Positions 6,221 to 16,778 of a stretch of DNA of 64,000 nucleotides are shown here, in pieces. Below the pieces are notes generated by a model that ran no database searches, was not told where the DNA came from, and saw only the letters and a list, made by a program, of their open reading frames with translations. The stretch is taken from contig JABJHA010000002.1 in NCBI GenBank assembly GCA_018662005.1, forward strand, positions 1-64,000, written 5' to 3'. The stretch is from Rhodospirillaceae bacterium. GTDB lineage: Bacteria > Pseudomonadota > Alphaproteobacteria > Rhodospirillales > JABHCV01. The position numbers and the translations under genes were made by a program. Position 1 is the stretch's first letter. Every line of letters begins with the position of its first letter.

Positions 6221-7615
6221 TCATTCCCGCCGCCAGGTGGTGCCACCAGCGCCGTCTTCAAGGACGACCCCCTGCGCCGCCAGTTCATCACGGATACGGT
6301 CAGATTCGGCAAAGTCCTTGTCGGCGCGGGCCTGCGTGCGCTTGGTGATCAAATCCTCAATGGTGGCTTCGTCGAAACTGTCCGCACTTTCAGGCTGCCA
6401 TTTGAACCAGTCCACGGGATCTTGTTGAAGAATTCCAAGGGCGCGACCGGCCCCAAGAAGTTTTTCCTTATACGGGGAAAATTCTTCAACCCATCCGCTA
6501 TTTCCCATTGAAGAATTGAGTTCGTTTAAGATTGTGTGCAGATGAGAAATAGCACTTGGCGTATTTAAATCGTCAGAAAGTGCCTCCAAAACTTTTTCTG
6601 GCACTTTTGGTTCACCTTCAATTTTTGCTGCTGAAAGTTTTTGAATCGCTATGTAAAAACGATCCAGAATATGCTTCGCCTCCCTGATCCCATCCTTTGT
6701 AAAATCCATTGGCTGGCGGTAGTGGGTTTTGAGCAGCGCCAGTCTGATCGCCTCGCCGGGGAATTCTTCCAGCAGGTCGTGGACGGTGTAGAAGTTGCCG
6801 AGGCTTTTCGACATCTTCTCGCCTTCGCTCATCAGGTAGCCGTTGTGCATCCAAAGCCGAGCCATGTGCTCGGTGCCGTGGCTGCAACGGCTTTGCGCGA
6901 TTTCGTTTTCGTGGTGTGGGAAAATCAAATCCTGGCCGCCGCCGTGAATGTCGAATTCTTCGCCCAGATACTTCTTGCTCATGGCCGAGCATTCCAAATG
7001 CCAGCCGGGACGGCCATAACCCCAGTCGCTTTCCCAACCGGGTTCAGTACCGCTAGAGGGCTTCCACAACACGAAATCGGCGGCGTCCTTCTTGTATGGC
7101 GCAACCTCAACCCGGGCACCGGCGACAATTTCATCGCGGGTATTGCCAGACAGCTTGCCGTAATCATCCCAGGAATTGGCCTCGAACAGTACGTGGCCGT
7201 CTTTTACGTAAGCGTGACCCTTTTCGATCAGGGTTTTGATCATCGCGATCATTTCAGGAATATGGTCCGTGGCGCGGGGTTCCTGATCCGGCTCAAGCGC
7301 ATTCAGGGCCGCCATATCCTGATGAAAGACGGCGGCGGTGCCTTCGGTGAGGGTGCGGATATCGACACCGGTTTCGGCGGCCTTGGCGTTGATCTTGTCA
7401 TCAACGTCGGTGATGTTGCGCACGTAGGTGACGTTCTCATAAAGGCTCTTGAGCAACTTGTAGAGGACATCAAAGACAACGACCGGGCGGGCGTTGCCGA
7501 TATGGGCTAGGTCATAAACCGTCGGTCCGCACACATACATGCGGATATCGTCCTTGTCGATAGGCTCGAAAACTTCCTTCTGACGGGTCAGGGTATTGTG
7601 CAGTTTCAGTGTCAA
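6221..7615 (-). CDS. cysS: Cysteinyl-tRNA synthetase
   Basis: The class I synthetase has 464 residues from a TTG start at 7615 (MTLKLHNTL), with AAAGG 9 bp upstream. A longer in-frame extension upstream would overlap the previous gene and lacks family similarity. MYVCGPTVYD carries the first zinc cysteine. HIGNARP is the HIGH motif and EKMSKSLGNF the KMSKS loop. WHLECSAM and HHENEIAQS supply the remaining zinc ligands. It is the last gene of the run nadE-gltX-SIMPL-cysS. Confidence 0.95.
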   Translation of the reverse strand: MTLKLHNTLTRQKEVFEPIDKDDIRMYVCGPTVYDLAHIGNARPVVVFDVLYKLLKSLYENVTYVRNITDVDDKINAKAAETGVDIRTLTEGTAAVFHQDMAALNALEPDQEPRATDHIPEMIAMIKTLIEKGHAYVKDGHVLFEANSWDDYGKLSGNTRDEIVAGARVEVAPYKKDAADFVLWKPSSGTEPGWESDWGYGRPGWHLECSAMSKKYLGEEFDIHGGGQDLIFPHHENEIAQSRCSHGTEHMARLWMHNGYLMSEGEKMSKSLGNFYTVHDLLEEFPGEAIRLALLKTHYRQPMDFTKDGIREAKHILDRFYIAIQKLSAAKIEGEPKVPEKVLEALSDDLNTPSAISHLHTILNELNSSMGNSGWVEEFSPYKEKLLGAGRALGILQQDPVDWFKWQPESADSFDEATIEDLITKRTQARADKDFAESDRIRDELAAQGVVLEDGAGGTTWRRE

Positions 7616-7631
7616 GATTAGGAACCTTTGT

Positions 7632-8324
7632 TTACCTGATTGCCATGACCATGTGAACGCGCACCATGATTCTAATCTCACCGGGCATCACCGGTGCCCC
7701 GGCCCTGGCCGAACTGATGGCCATCATGCGTTGTTGCGGGAGCGGGCCACCGGCGGCGGCGTCCGTAATGGAGATCACCTGACCCAACTCAACCCCCGCG
7801 GCGGTGCTTAGTTGCGCCGCCTTGGCCAGGGCATCCTTGACCGCTTTTTTACGGGCTTCGGCCATCAGGGCGTCAGTATCGGCCAGAAAAAAGTGAATAC
7901 CATCGAGCCTGTCAGCCCCGGCCTGCAACAGATCATCGATGACCTTTCCCAGGCTTTCCATGGCCCGCAACCGAACCAGGTTGTCGATGGCGGCCCGGTA
8001 ACCGATCACCTTGGGTTCCTGCTGTTGGTTGTTCTGATTTCTTTGGTAGACCGGGTTCAGCGAAACAGAACCGGTTTGAATGTCTTTATCGGCAATGCCA
8101 TGGGCGGAAAGTTTCTTTAACACCGCAGCAGCCTTGTTGGAGGCCGTGGTCATCGCCACTGCCGCGCTGGCCGCATTACCAATGACGGCGACGCGCAGCT
8201 CCACCGTATCGGGCTTTGCCGACACCTCGCCAACACCATCAATACTGATCGTGCGCTCAGCGGCCTGAACCGGTAAAGCGATCAGGACAACACAAAGGAA
8301 CATCACATATTTAATTATTCTCAC
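7632..8324 (-). CDS. SIMPL-domain (DUF541) periplasmic protein
   Basis: The 230-residue protein has a signal peptide ([21 protein letters not shown]) with likely cleavage after VQAA. The SIMPL domain follows: [23 protein letters not shown], then the usual coiled region and NPVYQRN. The family includes outer-surface and oxidative-stress related periplasmic proteins such as YggE; the molecular role is unresolved. The ATG overlaps the gltX stop by 4 bp and cysS follows 16 bp after its stop, placing it inside a tRNA-synthetase operon without an obvious functional link. Confidence 0.88.
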   Translation of the reverse strand: MRIIKYVMFLCVVLIALPVQAAERTISIDGVGEVSAKPDTVELRVAVIGNAASAAVAMTTASNKAAAVLKKLSAHGIADKDIQTGSVSLNPVYQRNQNNQQQEPKVIGYRAAIDNLVRLRAMESLGKVIDDLLQAGADRLDGIHFFLADTDALMAEARKKAVKDALAKAAQLSTAAGVELGQVISITDAAAGGPLPQQRMMAISSARAGAPVMPGEIRIMVRVHMVMAIR

Positions 8325-9658
8325 GGGCTTTCCCCCTTCAAGCGTTGCAACACCCGGTCACGACCGATCAGCGGCAGCAACAATTTCAGTTCCGGGCCAT
8401 GGTCCAGGCCGGTTAACGCCAGGCGCAACGGCAGGAACAACTCCTTGCCCTTGCGGCCCGTTGCTTCCTTGACCGCGCCGGTCCAATCCTTCCATGTCGT
8501 TTGATCCCACCCGCCATCAGGAAGAAGGTCAATGGCGGCCTGTGCAAAACCGGAATCTTCGATCACCGGATCAATAGCCCCGAAACAAACCTTGTGCCAC
8601 AGGGCGGCATCGTCGAAGCGTTCAAGATTGGGGCGAACCGCCTCCCAGAAAGCTGGGTCGGCCTGATCCAGTCCAAGAGCTTGCAAACGGAGTTCGGCTG
8701 CCGCGAAATCCGTGCCGTGCAACAAGGCAGCATTCAGTGTTTTCAAGTGATCCGGGTCGAACTTGGGGGTGCCGCGCCCAGTGTGACTGATATCGAAATC
8801 AGCGGCCAGATCGGCAAGACTGGCACGCGGCTCAATCGCGTCTGAGGTGCCGATGTGGGCGAGATAGCTGTTCAGAGCCATCGCCTCGACACCGTCCTCC
8901 CTAAGCGAAGAAACGGTCATCGAGCCCAGCCGTTTCGACAACCCCTTACCGCCAATATCCGTGAGCAATGGTGTGTGGGCGAAAACGGGTGGCTTCGCGC
9001 CCAGTGCTTCAAATATCTGGATTTGCACGGCGGTGTTGGCAACATGGTCCTCGCCGCGAATGACGTCGGTGACAGCCATGTCGATATCGTCAACGGCGGA
9101 AGGCAGCATGTACAGATAAGTACCATCGCCGCGCACCAGCACCGGGTCGCTCAGATTTTGACCGTGAAAGTGAACGGCCCCGCGGACAAGATCATCAAAG
9201 TTAATATCGGTGTGGTCGAGCTTGAAGCGCCAGTGGGGCTGGCGGCCTTCGGCTTCGTATGCTTGGCGTTGTTGATCGCTTAAATCGATCGCCGAACGAT
9301 CATAGATCGGTGGCTTGCCACGGCCCATCAACCGCTTGCGTTTGTAATCCAGTTCTTCCGGCGTTTCGTAGCAGGCATAAACACGCCCCGATTGCTTCAG
9401 CAGTACGAGAGTTTCCCGGTAGCGCTCCATACGGGTCGATTGGCGTTCCAACTGATCCCACTGAAGGCCAAGCCAGGTCAGGTCATTTTCAATTGAGGCC
9501 GCAAATTCGGCGGTTGAGCGCTCCGTATCGGTGTCATCAAGGCGCAGGATAAACGTGCCGCCCTTGGCCCGGGCATGAAGCCAGTTGGCCAGGGCCATAC
9601 GGACGTTGCCGACATGCAGGTTGCCGGTCGGGCTGGGCGCAAAACGAACGATGGTCAT
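8321..9658 (-). CDS. gltX: Glutamyl-tRNA synthetase
   Basis: The class Ib synthetase has 445 residues. The N-terminus [19 protein letters not shown] contains the HIGH equivalent (HVGN). [11 protein letters not shown] follows, and the KMSKS equivalent is KGLSKRLGS near residue 243. The anticodon-binding C-terminal domain is a little short compared with the 470-residue norm. Alphaproteobacteria often carry two gltX genes, one of which charges tRNA-Gln for the amidotransferase route; which type this is cannot be told here. It overlaps nadE and the SIMPL gene by 4 bp each. Confidence 0.93.
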   Translation of the reverse strand: MTIVRFAPSPTGNLHVGNVRMALANWLHARAKGGTFILRLDDTDTERSTAEFAASIENDLTWLGLQWDQLERQSTRMERYRETLVLLKQSGRVYACYETPEELDYKRKRLMGRGKPPIYDRSAIDLSDQQRQAYEAEGRQPHWRFKLDHTDINFDDLVRGAVHFHGQNLSDPVLVRGDGTYLYMLPSAVDDIDMAVTDVIRGEDHVANTAVQIQIFEALGAKPPVFAHTPLLTDIGGKGLSKRLGSMTVSSLREDGVEAMALNSYLAHIGTSDAIEPRASLADLAADFDISHTGRGTPKFDPDHLKTLNAALLHGTDFAAAELRLQALGLDQADPAFWEAVRPNLERFDDAALWHKVCFGAIDPVIEDSGFAQAAIDLLPDGGWDQTTWKDWTGAVKEATGRKGKELFLPLRLALTGLDHGPELKLLLPLIGRDRVLQRLKGESP

Positions 9659-11313
9659 AATTGGCCCCCGGTAAATCCGTTGGTAATGGGATAGCGCCGA
9701 TCACGCCCAAACGCGCGCGACGAAATTTTGACCCCCGGCGGGGCCTGACGACGCTTGTATTCAGCCCGGTCCAGCATCCGCCAGACCCTGTCGACAGTAG
9801 CCGGATCATGACCACGCCCGGCAATGTCATCAGCCGACAGCTCGGCTTCGATCAGGCCATGCAGGATATCATCGAGTTGGTCATAAGGCGGCAAGCTATC
9901 CTCGTCCTTTTGATCCGGTTTCAGCTCCGCAGAAGGCGGCTTGGAAATGACGCGGGCGCCCATGACCGGGCCTGCAGGCCCAAGCACGCCCGTGGGGACA
10001 TTCTGGTTACGCCACTCTGACAGGGCGAAAACCGTCGTTTTGTATATATCCTTGAGCACCGAATAGCCCCCGCACATATCACCATAAAGGGTCGCATAAC
10101 CGACCGACATTTCCGATTTGTTGCCGGTCGACAAAACCATGTTACCGAACTTGTTCGATAGCGCCATCAATGTAACGCCACGGGCGCGTGCCTGCAGGTT
10201 TTCCTCAGTGATGTCGGGACTTGTGTTCTTGAAGGAAGGCTCCAGCATCGTCTCAAACGCCGCCATTGCCGGTTCGATGGAGATACTGTCGAGGCGGCAG
10301 CCCAAAAGGGCAGCAATTTCGGCGGCATCATCAAGACTTTCCGTTGACGTATAGGGCGAGGGCATCATGACACAGTGGACCCGATCAGGACCGATAGCAT
10401 CGACGGCGACAGCGGCGCTGAGGGCGCTGTCAATGCCGCCGGAAAGGCCGATCAGGATACCGGGGAAACCGTTTTTGTTAACGTAGTCGCGAAGCCCCAA
10501 GCAAATCGCCCGGTACATTTGTTCCAGATCACCGGGGTGTTCGAGTTCCCCCTGCCCCTCACATGCCCAACCCTCGGCGTCCTTGCGCCACATGGTTTCA
10601 ACAACGCCTGAGTCCCATGAATTGGCGCGAACCACTATTTCACCGCCCCCGTCCATAATGAAACTGTCACCATCAAAAACCAGTTCATCCTGACCACCGA
10701 CCAGATTGACATAAACCAGCGGCAGGCCGGTTTCGGAAATACGAACGCGGGCATAATCGAAACGGGCGGTTTTTTTCTCAATATCGAAAGGCGAGCCGTT
10801 AAGCACGATTAAAAGGTCGGCACCGGCTTTGGAAAGGGTGTCCGTAACCGCCTCAAACCACATGTCCTCGCAAATCATCACCCCCAGCTTGAGCTTGCCA
10901 AAGGGTATGGGTTGTTGCATATCGGCGACCTTGAAGACCCGTTTCTCATCGAACACCCCATAATTGGGCAGTTCGCGCTTGAAGCGGGCGGCGCTGATCT
11001 TGCCATTCTCGATCAACAGAACAGCGTTATAAAGGCGACCATCCTGTCGCCAGGGAGTACCCAGCAGAACAGCCGGGCCGCCGTCAGCTGTTTCTTTGGC
11101 AAAGACGTGGACATGCTGCTCCAGCGCATCCTGAAATGATGGTTTAAGGACCAGATCTTCGGGCGGATAACCACTGAGCACGAGTTCGCCTGTGACCAGC
11201 AAGTCAGCAGACCCGGCCTGGGCCCTTGCCGCGCGGACCAATTCCAGATTCCCCTCAAGGTCCCCGACAGTCGGGTTTAACTGGGCCATTGCGATGTTGA
11301 GTGTCTCGGTCAT
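9655..11313 (-). CDS. nadE: Glutamine-dependent NAD+ synthetase
   Basis: The 552-residue two-domain enzyme has an N-terminal nitrilase-type glutaminase with triad E43 ([13 protein letters not shown]), K112 ([15 protein letters not shown]) and C148 (GVMICEDMW). The C-terminal ATP-pyrophosphatase synthase domain has [10 protein letters not shown] at about residue 293, and [19 protein letters not shown] further on. It amidates deamido-NAD with ammonia channelled from glutamine. It is the first gene of the nadE-gltX-SIMPL-cysS run. Confidence 0.95.
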   Translation of the reverse strand: MTETLNIAMAQLNPTVGDLEGNLELVRAARAQAGSADLLVTGELVLSGYPPEDLVLKPSFQDALEQHVHVFAKETADGGPAVLLGTPWRQDGRLYNAVLLIENGKISAARFKRELPNYGVFDEKRVFKVADMQQPIPFGKLKLGVMICEDMWFEAVTDTLSKAGADLLIVLNGSPFDIEKKTARFDYARVRISETGLPLVYVNLVGGQDELVFDGDSFIMDGGGEIVVRANSWDSGVVETMWRKDAEGWACEGQGELEHPGDLEQMYRAICLGLRDYVNKNGFPGILIGLSGGIDSALSAAVAVDAIGPDRVHCVMMPSPYTSTESLDDAAEIAALLGCRLDSISIEPAMAAFETMLEPSFKNTSPDITEENLQARARGVTLMALSNKFGNMVLSTGNKSEMSVGYATLYGDMCGGYSVLKDIYKTTVFALSEWRNQNVPTGVLGPAGPVMGARVISKPPSAELKPDQKDEDSLPPYDQLDDILHGLIEAELSADDIAGRGHDPATVDRVWRMLDRAEYKRRQAPPGVKISSRAFGRDRRYPITNGFTGGQL

Positions 11314-11439
11314 ATTTATAATATATCCGTTTTGGTTGGCGGAGCCTACGGGCCAGCCTCATGCCTGTCAACGGGACGATGACCGCTTGCACTGACGGGC
11401 CTGATGGGGGAAAATTTACTTTCAAAATAAGGAAGATTT

Positions 11440-12243
11440 ATGACCACCCAGGAAAGCAAAGCCAACCCCAGCGTCGATGAACGCGAAGTCTGCGAGAAAA
11501 TCCTTATGGATGCCTTGAGTGGCCTGCTGGAAAGTATCGTTTCCAGCGGTTCCACCAGTGCCGAAGAATTACACACAGCAGGCGCAAATTACCTTGCAGG
11601 CGATGGCGAGACCTATCGCAAGGAGCTACGCGACCATATCCGCCAAAGCATCGTTCAGCATGAAAAGGAGTTGTGGGACCAGACCCGGAAACGCCCTTTC
11701 GATCGTATGCTGGTCAAGCGATTCTCGCATCTTTTTCCGTCCGAAGGCGAATTGGCCGATCATGACGGGCACCTGTCACGCAGAATTCTTCCCGGTTTCT
11801 TCACCGCCATCGAGATGATGACAGGGCCGGAGCTTTTCGAGCAATGCCAGCTTGCCTGTAAAGCCCTTGTGCGAGAGCGCAAGGAGGCACTCGGCGAGGA
11901 CTTTCTATGGCGCGACTTCTATAATGAAGAAACCCCGAACGAACTTGTCAACGACGCTTTTGCCGTCATCGTTCCGCATTTCAACAATTTCGACAAACGC
12001 AGCCAATGGCTGCTGGACCTGATCAACAGCCATTTGGCGTCACCCGAAGATTACGCCTTCGAGGGCGCGTCGGTAAAAGACTGGCAAATGGACGATGCCG
12101 CTATGCAGCTTCTTCTGAACTCCCTGTTTTCAAATTTCCGAGAAAATCTGGCAATCCCCGAAGGCCGTGAAGCCATTGTTAATCGCTACGGTCTTAAGGC
12201 GAGCCGCGCCCTGGAGGATGTCCTTGCCCACCTTGAGGGTTAA
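11440..12243 (+). CDS. Unknown protein, paralogue A of a tandem pair
   Basis: The family was not recognised. The protein is 267 residues, soluble-looking, without signal peptide or cysteine cluster. It shares a collinear domain with the next gene: W-DQ-RK-PFDRM-VK-FS, then SRRILPGFF-A---M--GP, then F---DKRS-W--D--NSHL. It lacks the basic N-terminal tail of the neighbour. AAGGAAG precedes the ATG by about 5 bp. The two genes are 41 bp apart and probably co-transcribed. The conserved arginine, aspartate and histidine residues could be structural or catalytic; no function is proposed. Confidence 0.75.
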   Translation: MTTQESKANPSVDEREVCEKILMDALSGLLESIVSSGSTSAEELHTAGANYLAGDGETYRKELRDHIRQSIVQHEKELWDQTRKRPFDRMLVKRFSHLFPSEGELADHDGHLSRRILPGFFTAIEMMTGPELFEQCQLACKALVRERKEALGEDFLWRDFYNEETPNELVNDAFAVIVPHFNNFDKRSQWLLDLINSHLASPEDYAFEGASVKDWQMDDAAMQLLLNSLFSNFRENLAIPEGREAIVNRYGLKASRALEDVLAHLEG

Positions 12244-12284
12244 AACTGGAAATTTGCAATCGGAACACGTAACCTGTTGACATC

Positions 12285-13388
12285 ATGAGCAAACCGCCAG
12301 CCCCACCAACTGAACAAATCCACGTCGGAGAGGCCCGTCAGCCCGAACCGCAACGGGCCGAAATCTTCATGCCCGGAGCTGGCAACGCCTATGGCCCCGC
12401 AAGCCAGGGCGGGGTTACAACAGCGCAGGTGAAACCGGTAGCCAAACCTGCCGCAAAGCCAGTCGCCAAGAAAAGAACGGCATCGCAAATTGCCAGCGTT
12501 AAAGCCGACGTGAAACCGAAAGTGGCGGCCAAGACCGCAAAAAAGAATCCGCCCGTGCCGGGGCGCAAGATTCCGGCAAAAACCAAAAAGCGTGTGCCCT
12601 CGCCCGAGGAGCAAACCCAGGAACTGGCCCAGTCGGTCGTATCTTCGTTTACCAGCCGCCTGACTGAGGAAGCCAATGCCAAGGGTGGTTATTTGTCGGT
12701 CCAGGACCTGGAAGTCCTTAACAAGGAATTCGAGCAGAAGACGACCGAACTCAAAGCGACTTTGGATAAATCCTTCGAGAATTATGTCAGCGCCCGCGAA
12801 AAAGCGTCGTGGGACCAATCCCGCAAGTACCCGTTTGACCGGATGATCGTTAAGACCTTTTCCTACATGCTTGAAACCGACAGCCGCAAACTCCGGCGTT
12901 CTGATTCGGTCTCCCGGCGGATTTTGCCGGGATTTTTCATGGCCCTGTCAATGATCCTGGGGCCCGATCAGATGGAAGCCTATCAGGGCAAATGCCGGGC
13001 CGTGGTCCAGCTGGTCAAGAAAGCCTACGGCAACAAGTTCGAGTGGGAGGACATCTACGAAAGTGATGACGCCCGCGCCATCGTCATCGACGCCCTGATC
13101 GACATTGCTCACAGTTTCGATGATATCGATAAACGCTCCGGATGGTTTATCGACATGGTCAATTCCCACCTGCCGCCAGCCGACGACAACACCACCCAGA
13201 CCGAAGCCGAATGGACGTTCACGACCGAAGGCTTCAAACAATTCATCAAGGCGCTTCTGTCGGACCTGAGCGAAGCGCTTGAAAGTGAAGGCGGTCGATT
13301 GCTAATCACCCGTCGCCACGGCGTCGATGAGACCGTCGAATTGGTCGCTCTAATGAAAAGCCTGAACATCGGCCTGAAAGGCCTTTAG
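12285..13388 (+). CDS. Unknown protein with histone H1-like tail, paralogue B
   Basis: The 367-residue protein has two parts. Residues about 1-115 are low-complexity and rich in Lys, Ala, Pro and Val (repeats such as KPVAKPAAKPVAKK), like histone H1-type or phasin-associated tails. Residues about 165-365 are paralogous to the preceding protein, sharing WDQ-RK-PFDRM-VK-FS, SRRILPGFF and IDKRSGWF-DMVNSHLP. The tail suggests binding to an acidic polymer (DNA, RNA or polyphosphate), which is inference. The tandem arrangement points to a duplication followed by tail gain or loss. Confidence 0.75.
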   Translation: MSKPPAPPTEQIHVGEARQPEPQRAEIFMPGAGNAYGPASQGGVTTAQVKPVAKPAAKPVAKKRTASQIASVKADVKPKVAAKTAKKNPPVPGRKIPAKTKKRVPSPEEQTQELAQSVVSSFTSRLTEEANAKGGYLSVQDLEVLNKEFEQKTTELKATLDKSFENYVSAREKASWDQSRKYPFDRMIVKTFSYMLETDSRKLRRSDSVSRRILPGFFMALSMILGPDQMEAYQGKCRAVVQLVKKAYGNKFEWEDIYESDDARAIVIDALIDIAHSFDDIDKRSGWFIDMVNSHLPPADDNTTQTEAEWTFTTEGFKQFIKALLSDLSEALESEGGRLLITRRHGVDETVELVALMKSLNIGLKGL

Positions 13389-13391
13389 ATT

Positions 13392-14774
13392 TTAAGCCCC
13401 TGATGCCATACGCGTACTCTTGTCCGCGCGGTCTTCTTTCAGGGTTTCGGCGATCAGAAAGGCCAGTTCCAGCGATTGCTTGGCGTTCAGGCGCGGGTCA
13501 CAGTGGGTGTGATAGCGCGAACCCAGATCCGCTTCCGTAATGGCCTGATCCCCGCCAACGCATTCGGTGACGTTCTGGCCGGTCATTTCAAAATGAACGC
13601 CGCCAGCGTGACTGCCTTCCCCTTTATGAACGGCGAAAAAGCCGCGAACTTCTTCAAGGATCGTATCAACAGGACGGGTTTTAAAACCGTTTGAGCTTTT
13701 GATCGTATTGGCGTGCATGGGATCACAAGCCCAGACCACTGTGCGTCCTTCACGTTGAACAGCCTGAATCAGGGGTGGTAGTTCGTTTTCAACCTTGTCT
13801 GCACCCATCCGCACGATCAGGGTCAGGCGACCGGCCTCGTCTTGCGGGTTAAGCAGATCGATCAGTTTAATCAACTCGTCGGCATCCATGGTCGGGCCAA
13901 CCTTGACTCCGACAGGGTTTGCAACGCCGCGCAAAAATTCAATATGAGCCCCATCCAGCTGGCGGGTCCGGTCACCAATCCACAGCATGTGGGCGGAGGT
14001 GTCATACCAGTCACCCGACGTACTATCGACACGGGTCATGGCCTGTTCGTAATTCAGTAACAGGGCCTCGTGGGAGGTGAAAAAATCAGTCTCGCGGATT
14101 TGTGGCGTTGTCTTGGAGGTCACACCACAGGCAGCCATGAAGGCCAGGGTTTCATCAAGACGATTTGCCAGATCGCGATAGCGTTCGCCTGACTCACTGT
14201 CGGCGACGAAGCCCAGATTCCACTGATGAACCTTGTGCAAATCCGCATAACCGCCCTGGGCAAAGGCGCGCAGCAGGTTCAACGTTGCCGCCGCCTGATT
14301 ATAGCCGCGTTCAAGACGCTCGGGGGCAGGAATGCGCGCTTCGGAGGTAAAGTCCATACCATTGACCATATCGCCACGGTAACTGGGCAGGGTCACACCA
14401 TCGATTGTTTCGTTGTCATCAGAACGCGGTTTGGCGAACTGGCCAGCCATGCGGCCAACTTTAACGACAGGGCAAGCGGCACCGTAGGTCAGCACCACCG
14501 CCATCTGCAACAACACCCGGAAGGTGTCACGAATGTTATCGGGATGAAATTCGGCAAAGCTTTCGGCGCAATCACCGCCCTGCAATAAAAACGCCTTGCC
14601 CGTAGCCGCATCAGCCAGCACACGCTTGAGCTTGCGGGCTTCACCAGCGAACACCAAAGGCGGATAGGCGCGCAGACGTCCCTCGATAGCATCAAGGGCT
14701 TCACCGTCCGGGTAGGTCGGCATTTGCAAGGCGGTTTTCGCACGCCAGCTGTCGGGCGACCACGTTTTGGTCAT
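13392..14774 (-). CDS. aroG: Class II 3-deoxy-7-phosphoheptulonate (DAHP) synthase
   Basis: The 460-residue plant/AroA(II)-type enzyme joins phosphoenolpyruvate and erythrose 4-phosphate in the first step of the shikimate pathway. Diagnostic segments are [29 protein letters not shown] (metal cysteine), [13 protein letters not shown], and the C-terminal HCDPRLNA. It is unrelated in sequence to the class I AroF/G/H of enterics, and is the usual form in alphaproteobacteria. It converges with the unknown gene at 12285 (3 bp apart); cysK lies 63 bp upstream on the same strand. Confidence 0.95.
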   Translation of the reverse strand: MTKTWSPDSWRAKTALQMPTYPDGEALDAIEGRLRAYPPLVFAGEARKLKRVLADAATGKAFLLQGGDCAESFAEFHPDNIRDTFRVLLQMAVVLTYGAACPVVKVGRMAGQFAKPRSDDNETIDGVTLPSYRGDMVNGMDFTSEARIPAPERLERGYNQAAATLNLLRAFAQGGYADLHKVHQWNLGFVADSESGERYRDLANRLDETLAFMAACGVTSKTTPQIRETDFFTSHEALLLNYEQAMTRVDSTSGDWYDTSAHMLWIGDRTRQLDGAHIEFLRGVANPVGVKVGPTMDADELIKLIDLLNPQDEAGRLTLIVRMGADKVENELPPLIQAVQREGRTVVWACDPMHANTIKSSNGFKTRPVDTILEEVRGFFAVHKGEGSHAGGVHFEMTGQNVTECVGGDQAITEADLGSRYHTHCDPRLNAKQSLELAFLIAETLKEDRADKSTRMASGA

Positions 14775-14837
14775 AACTCAATCCCCTTTAATCAAAATCG
14801 GATCAAGGCTATAGCCCCTAAGGGAAAATATCTCAAG

Positions 14838-15887
14838 TTATCCTTCAAGATGGAAGCCCGGGGTTGAACGCGAAATGTCCTGCTCTTCTTCGGTCATATC
14901 AGCCGGGACATCGCCAAACAACGGCGTGCTTAAATAGCGCTCGCCCGTATCTGGTAACATGCACAGAATGTTCGAGCCAGGGGCCGCGTCCTCGCAAACT
15001 TTCAGGGCACCTGCCAAAGTCGCGCCGGAACTAATACCGACAAAGATGCCTTCTTCTAATGCCAGCTGTTGGCTGCAACGGATAGCATCGGCCCCGGCGA
15101 TTGTCAGCACACGATCAATGACACCCGTATCGACGGCATCGCCGGTCAGTTTGGGGATGAAATCCGGACTCCAACCCTGCATGGGGTGGGGTTTAAATGC
15201 CGGGTGGCTTGCCGCCGGTGTGTGATCGGCATTTCTTTCCTGGGCCGTGCCACTGGTTAACATCGCGGCGTCCTCAGGCTCGCAGACGACGATTTTTGTA
15301 GCCGGGCTTTCTTCTGCCAATACCCGTGCAACCCCCTTTAGGGTGCCGCCGGTACCAAAGCCCGTGACCCAGTAATCAAGATTTTCACCTTCAAAATCAT
15401 TGATAATTTCCCGCGCCGTGGTTCGGGTGTGCATATCGGGATTGGATTCATTTTCAAACTGGCTGGTCAGGAACCAGTCGTTGGCCTTGGCCAGTTCCTG
15501 TGCTTTGGCGACCATGCCTGTGCCTTTGGCGGGGGCTGGTGTCAGCACCACTTTAGCACCCAGAAAACGCATCAGTTTGCGACGCTCGACACTGAAACTT
15601 TCCGCCATGGTGACAACCAGCGGGTAGCCCTTCTGGGCACAGACCATGGCCAGGCCGATGCCTGTATTGCCGCTGGTCGCCTCGATCACCGTCTGGCCGG
15701 GTTTCAGGGCACCCGATTTTTCGGCATCCTCGATAACACCCAATGCCAGGCGATCCTTCACCGAACCCATAGGATTAAAGGCCTCGATTTTAACAAAAAG
15801 ATTAATCCCCGCCGGGGCTAGTTTTCCGATGCGAACAACCGGCGTATTGCCGACGGTTCCCAGAATATTTTCATATATACCGCTCAT
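14838..15887 (-). CDS. cysK: Cysteine synthase A
   Basis: The 349-residue PLP enzyme makes cysteine from O-acetylserine and sulfide. The Schiff-base lysine is in MGSVKDRLAL (about residue 44). TSGNTGIGLAMV binds the carboxylate substrate. GTGGTLKGVARVL is the phosphate loop and GISSGATLAGAL lies near the C-terminus. It is about 35 residues longer than many CysK because of an acidic C-terminal extension, where CysE-binding normally occurs near the active site. The MBL-fold hydrolase gene is 21 bp upstream. Confidence 0.93.
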   Translation of the reverse strand: MSGIYENILGTVGNTPVVRIGKLAPAGINLFVKIEAFNPMGSVKDRLALGVIEDAEKSGALKPGQTVIEATSGNTGIGLAMVCAQKGYPLVVTMAESFSVERRKLMRFLGAKVVLTPAPAKGTGMVAKAQELAKANDWFLTSQFENESNPDMHTRTTAREIINDFEGENLDYWVTGFGTGGTLKGVARVLAEESPATKIVVCEPEDAAMLTSGTAQERNADHTPAASHPAFKPHPMQGWSPDFIPKLTGDAVDTGVIDRVLTIAGADAIRCSQQLALEEGIFVGISSGATLAGALKVCEDAAPGSNILCMLPDTGERYLSTPLFGDVPADMTEEEQDISRSTPGFHLEG

Positions 15888-15908
15888 GATTTATCCCTCC
15901 CTTATGAT

Positions 15909-16682
15909 TTAGAAATCAGCGCTGTCGCCGGGTTGCATGATCTTGATGCCGGCAGTTCCGCCAAGTTCAGCCTTAACGTCTGCCTCTGCGGACAGGATCG
16001 GCCATGTTCCGTAGTGCATGGGTATCACCACATCAGCCTTGAAATATTTCTTGATTGCCAAAGCCGCAATCCCGGGATCCTGATTGTAAGGCCCGCCACC
16101 CGCCTGCAACAGAACGATGTTGGGCGAGAAGATTTCATCAATCAGCGCCATGTCACCGAAAATCCATGTATCGCCAGTATCATAGAGCGAACGCCCGTCA
16201 GCGAACTGGACAACATAACCCAGGGGTCTGCCGCCGGGGCTGCTGGAATGCATCGCCGGAACCAGATTCACGGTCACATCGCCAACCTTGAACTTGCCAC
16301 CGGGATTACCTCCCATAGCCGCCCCTTCGGGCAAGTTAAGGCTTTTCAAATGATCAAACACACCGATAACCTTGGCCCCGGAGGCCGCAGCGATGGCTTC
16401 TGCGTCACCAACATGATCACCGTGGGAATGGGTCAGCAGGATTGCATCAGGCTTGTACCTGGACAAATCCTTGAATTTTTCAGGTGTCTTCGGGTTGTTC
16501 TTGATGAAGGGATCAAACAGCAGCGTCGTTCCCCCCGGCGACGTTACCTGAAAGGCGGCATGGCCAAGCCAGGTGACATGAATTTTTCCGTCCGATGCCA
16601 GTGTCGAAGAAGGCGCAGCAAACAGAAAAACAAACCAGACCGCCGCAAAAAATGCGCAGCCAAGGCGTGAGAACTTTGTCAT
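15909..16682 (-). CDS. Secreted metallo-beta-lactamase-fold hydrolase (UPF0173)
   Basis: The 257-residue protein has an N-terminal signal sequence (hydrophobic stretch FFAAVWFVFLFAAPSS, cleavage near LASD). It belongs to the UPF0173 group: VTWLGHAAFQV, LLFDPFI-NNP, and the metal motif LLTHSHGDHVGDA. A second histidine is in AMHSS and an aspartate in YDTGDTWIFGDM, completing a two-metal site. The substrate is unknown. Most UPF0173 members are cytosolic, so export is a mild peculiarity. Probably co-transcribed with cysK. Confidence 0.87.
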   Translation of the reverse strand: MTKFSRLGCAFFAAVWFVFLFAAPSSTLASDGKIHVTWLGHAAFQVTSPGGTTLLFDPFIKNNPKTPEKFKDLSRYKPDAILLTHSHGDHVGDAEAIAAASGAKVIGVFDHLKSLNLPEGAAMGGNPGGKFKVGDVTVNLVPAMHSSSPGGRPLGYVVQFADGRSLYDTGDTWIFGDMALIDEIFSPNIVLLQAGGGPYNQDPGIAALAIKKYFKADVVIPMHYGTWPILSAEADVKAELGGTAGIKIMQPGDSADF

Positions 16683-16778
16683 TATTTCCTCCCCGTATTA
16701 AGGTTTCAGCCTAAAAATCTTTATTCTTTGCGCTTAAACGTACCCTATTTTTTCCCTGTATTGGAATAATTCCATTTA

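Noticed and set aside
6024-6224. 66-codon minus-strand frame in the inverted-repeat element
   Set aside because: Translation of both hairpins and termini in a non-coding repeat; several registers are equally open, and no start signal is seen.
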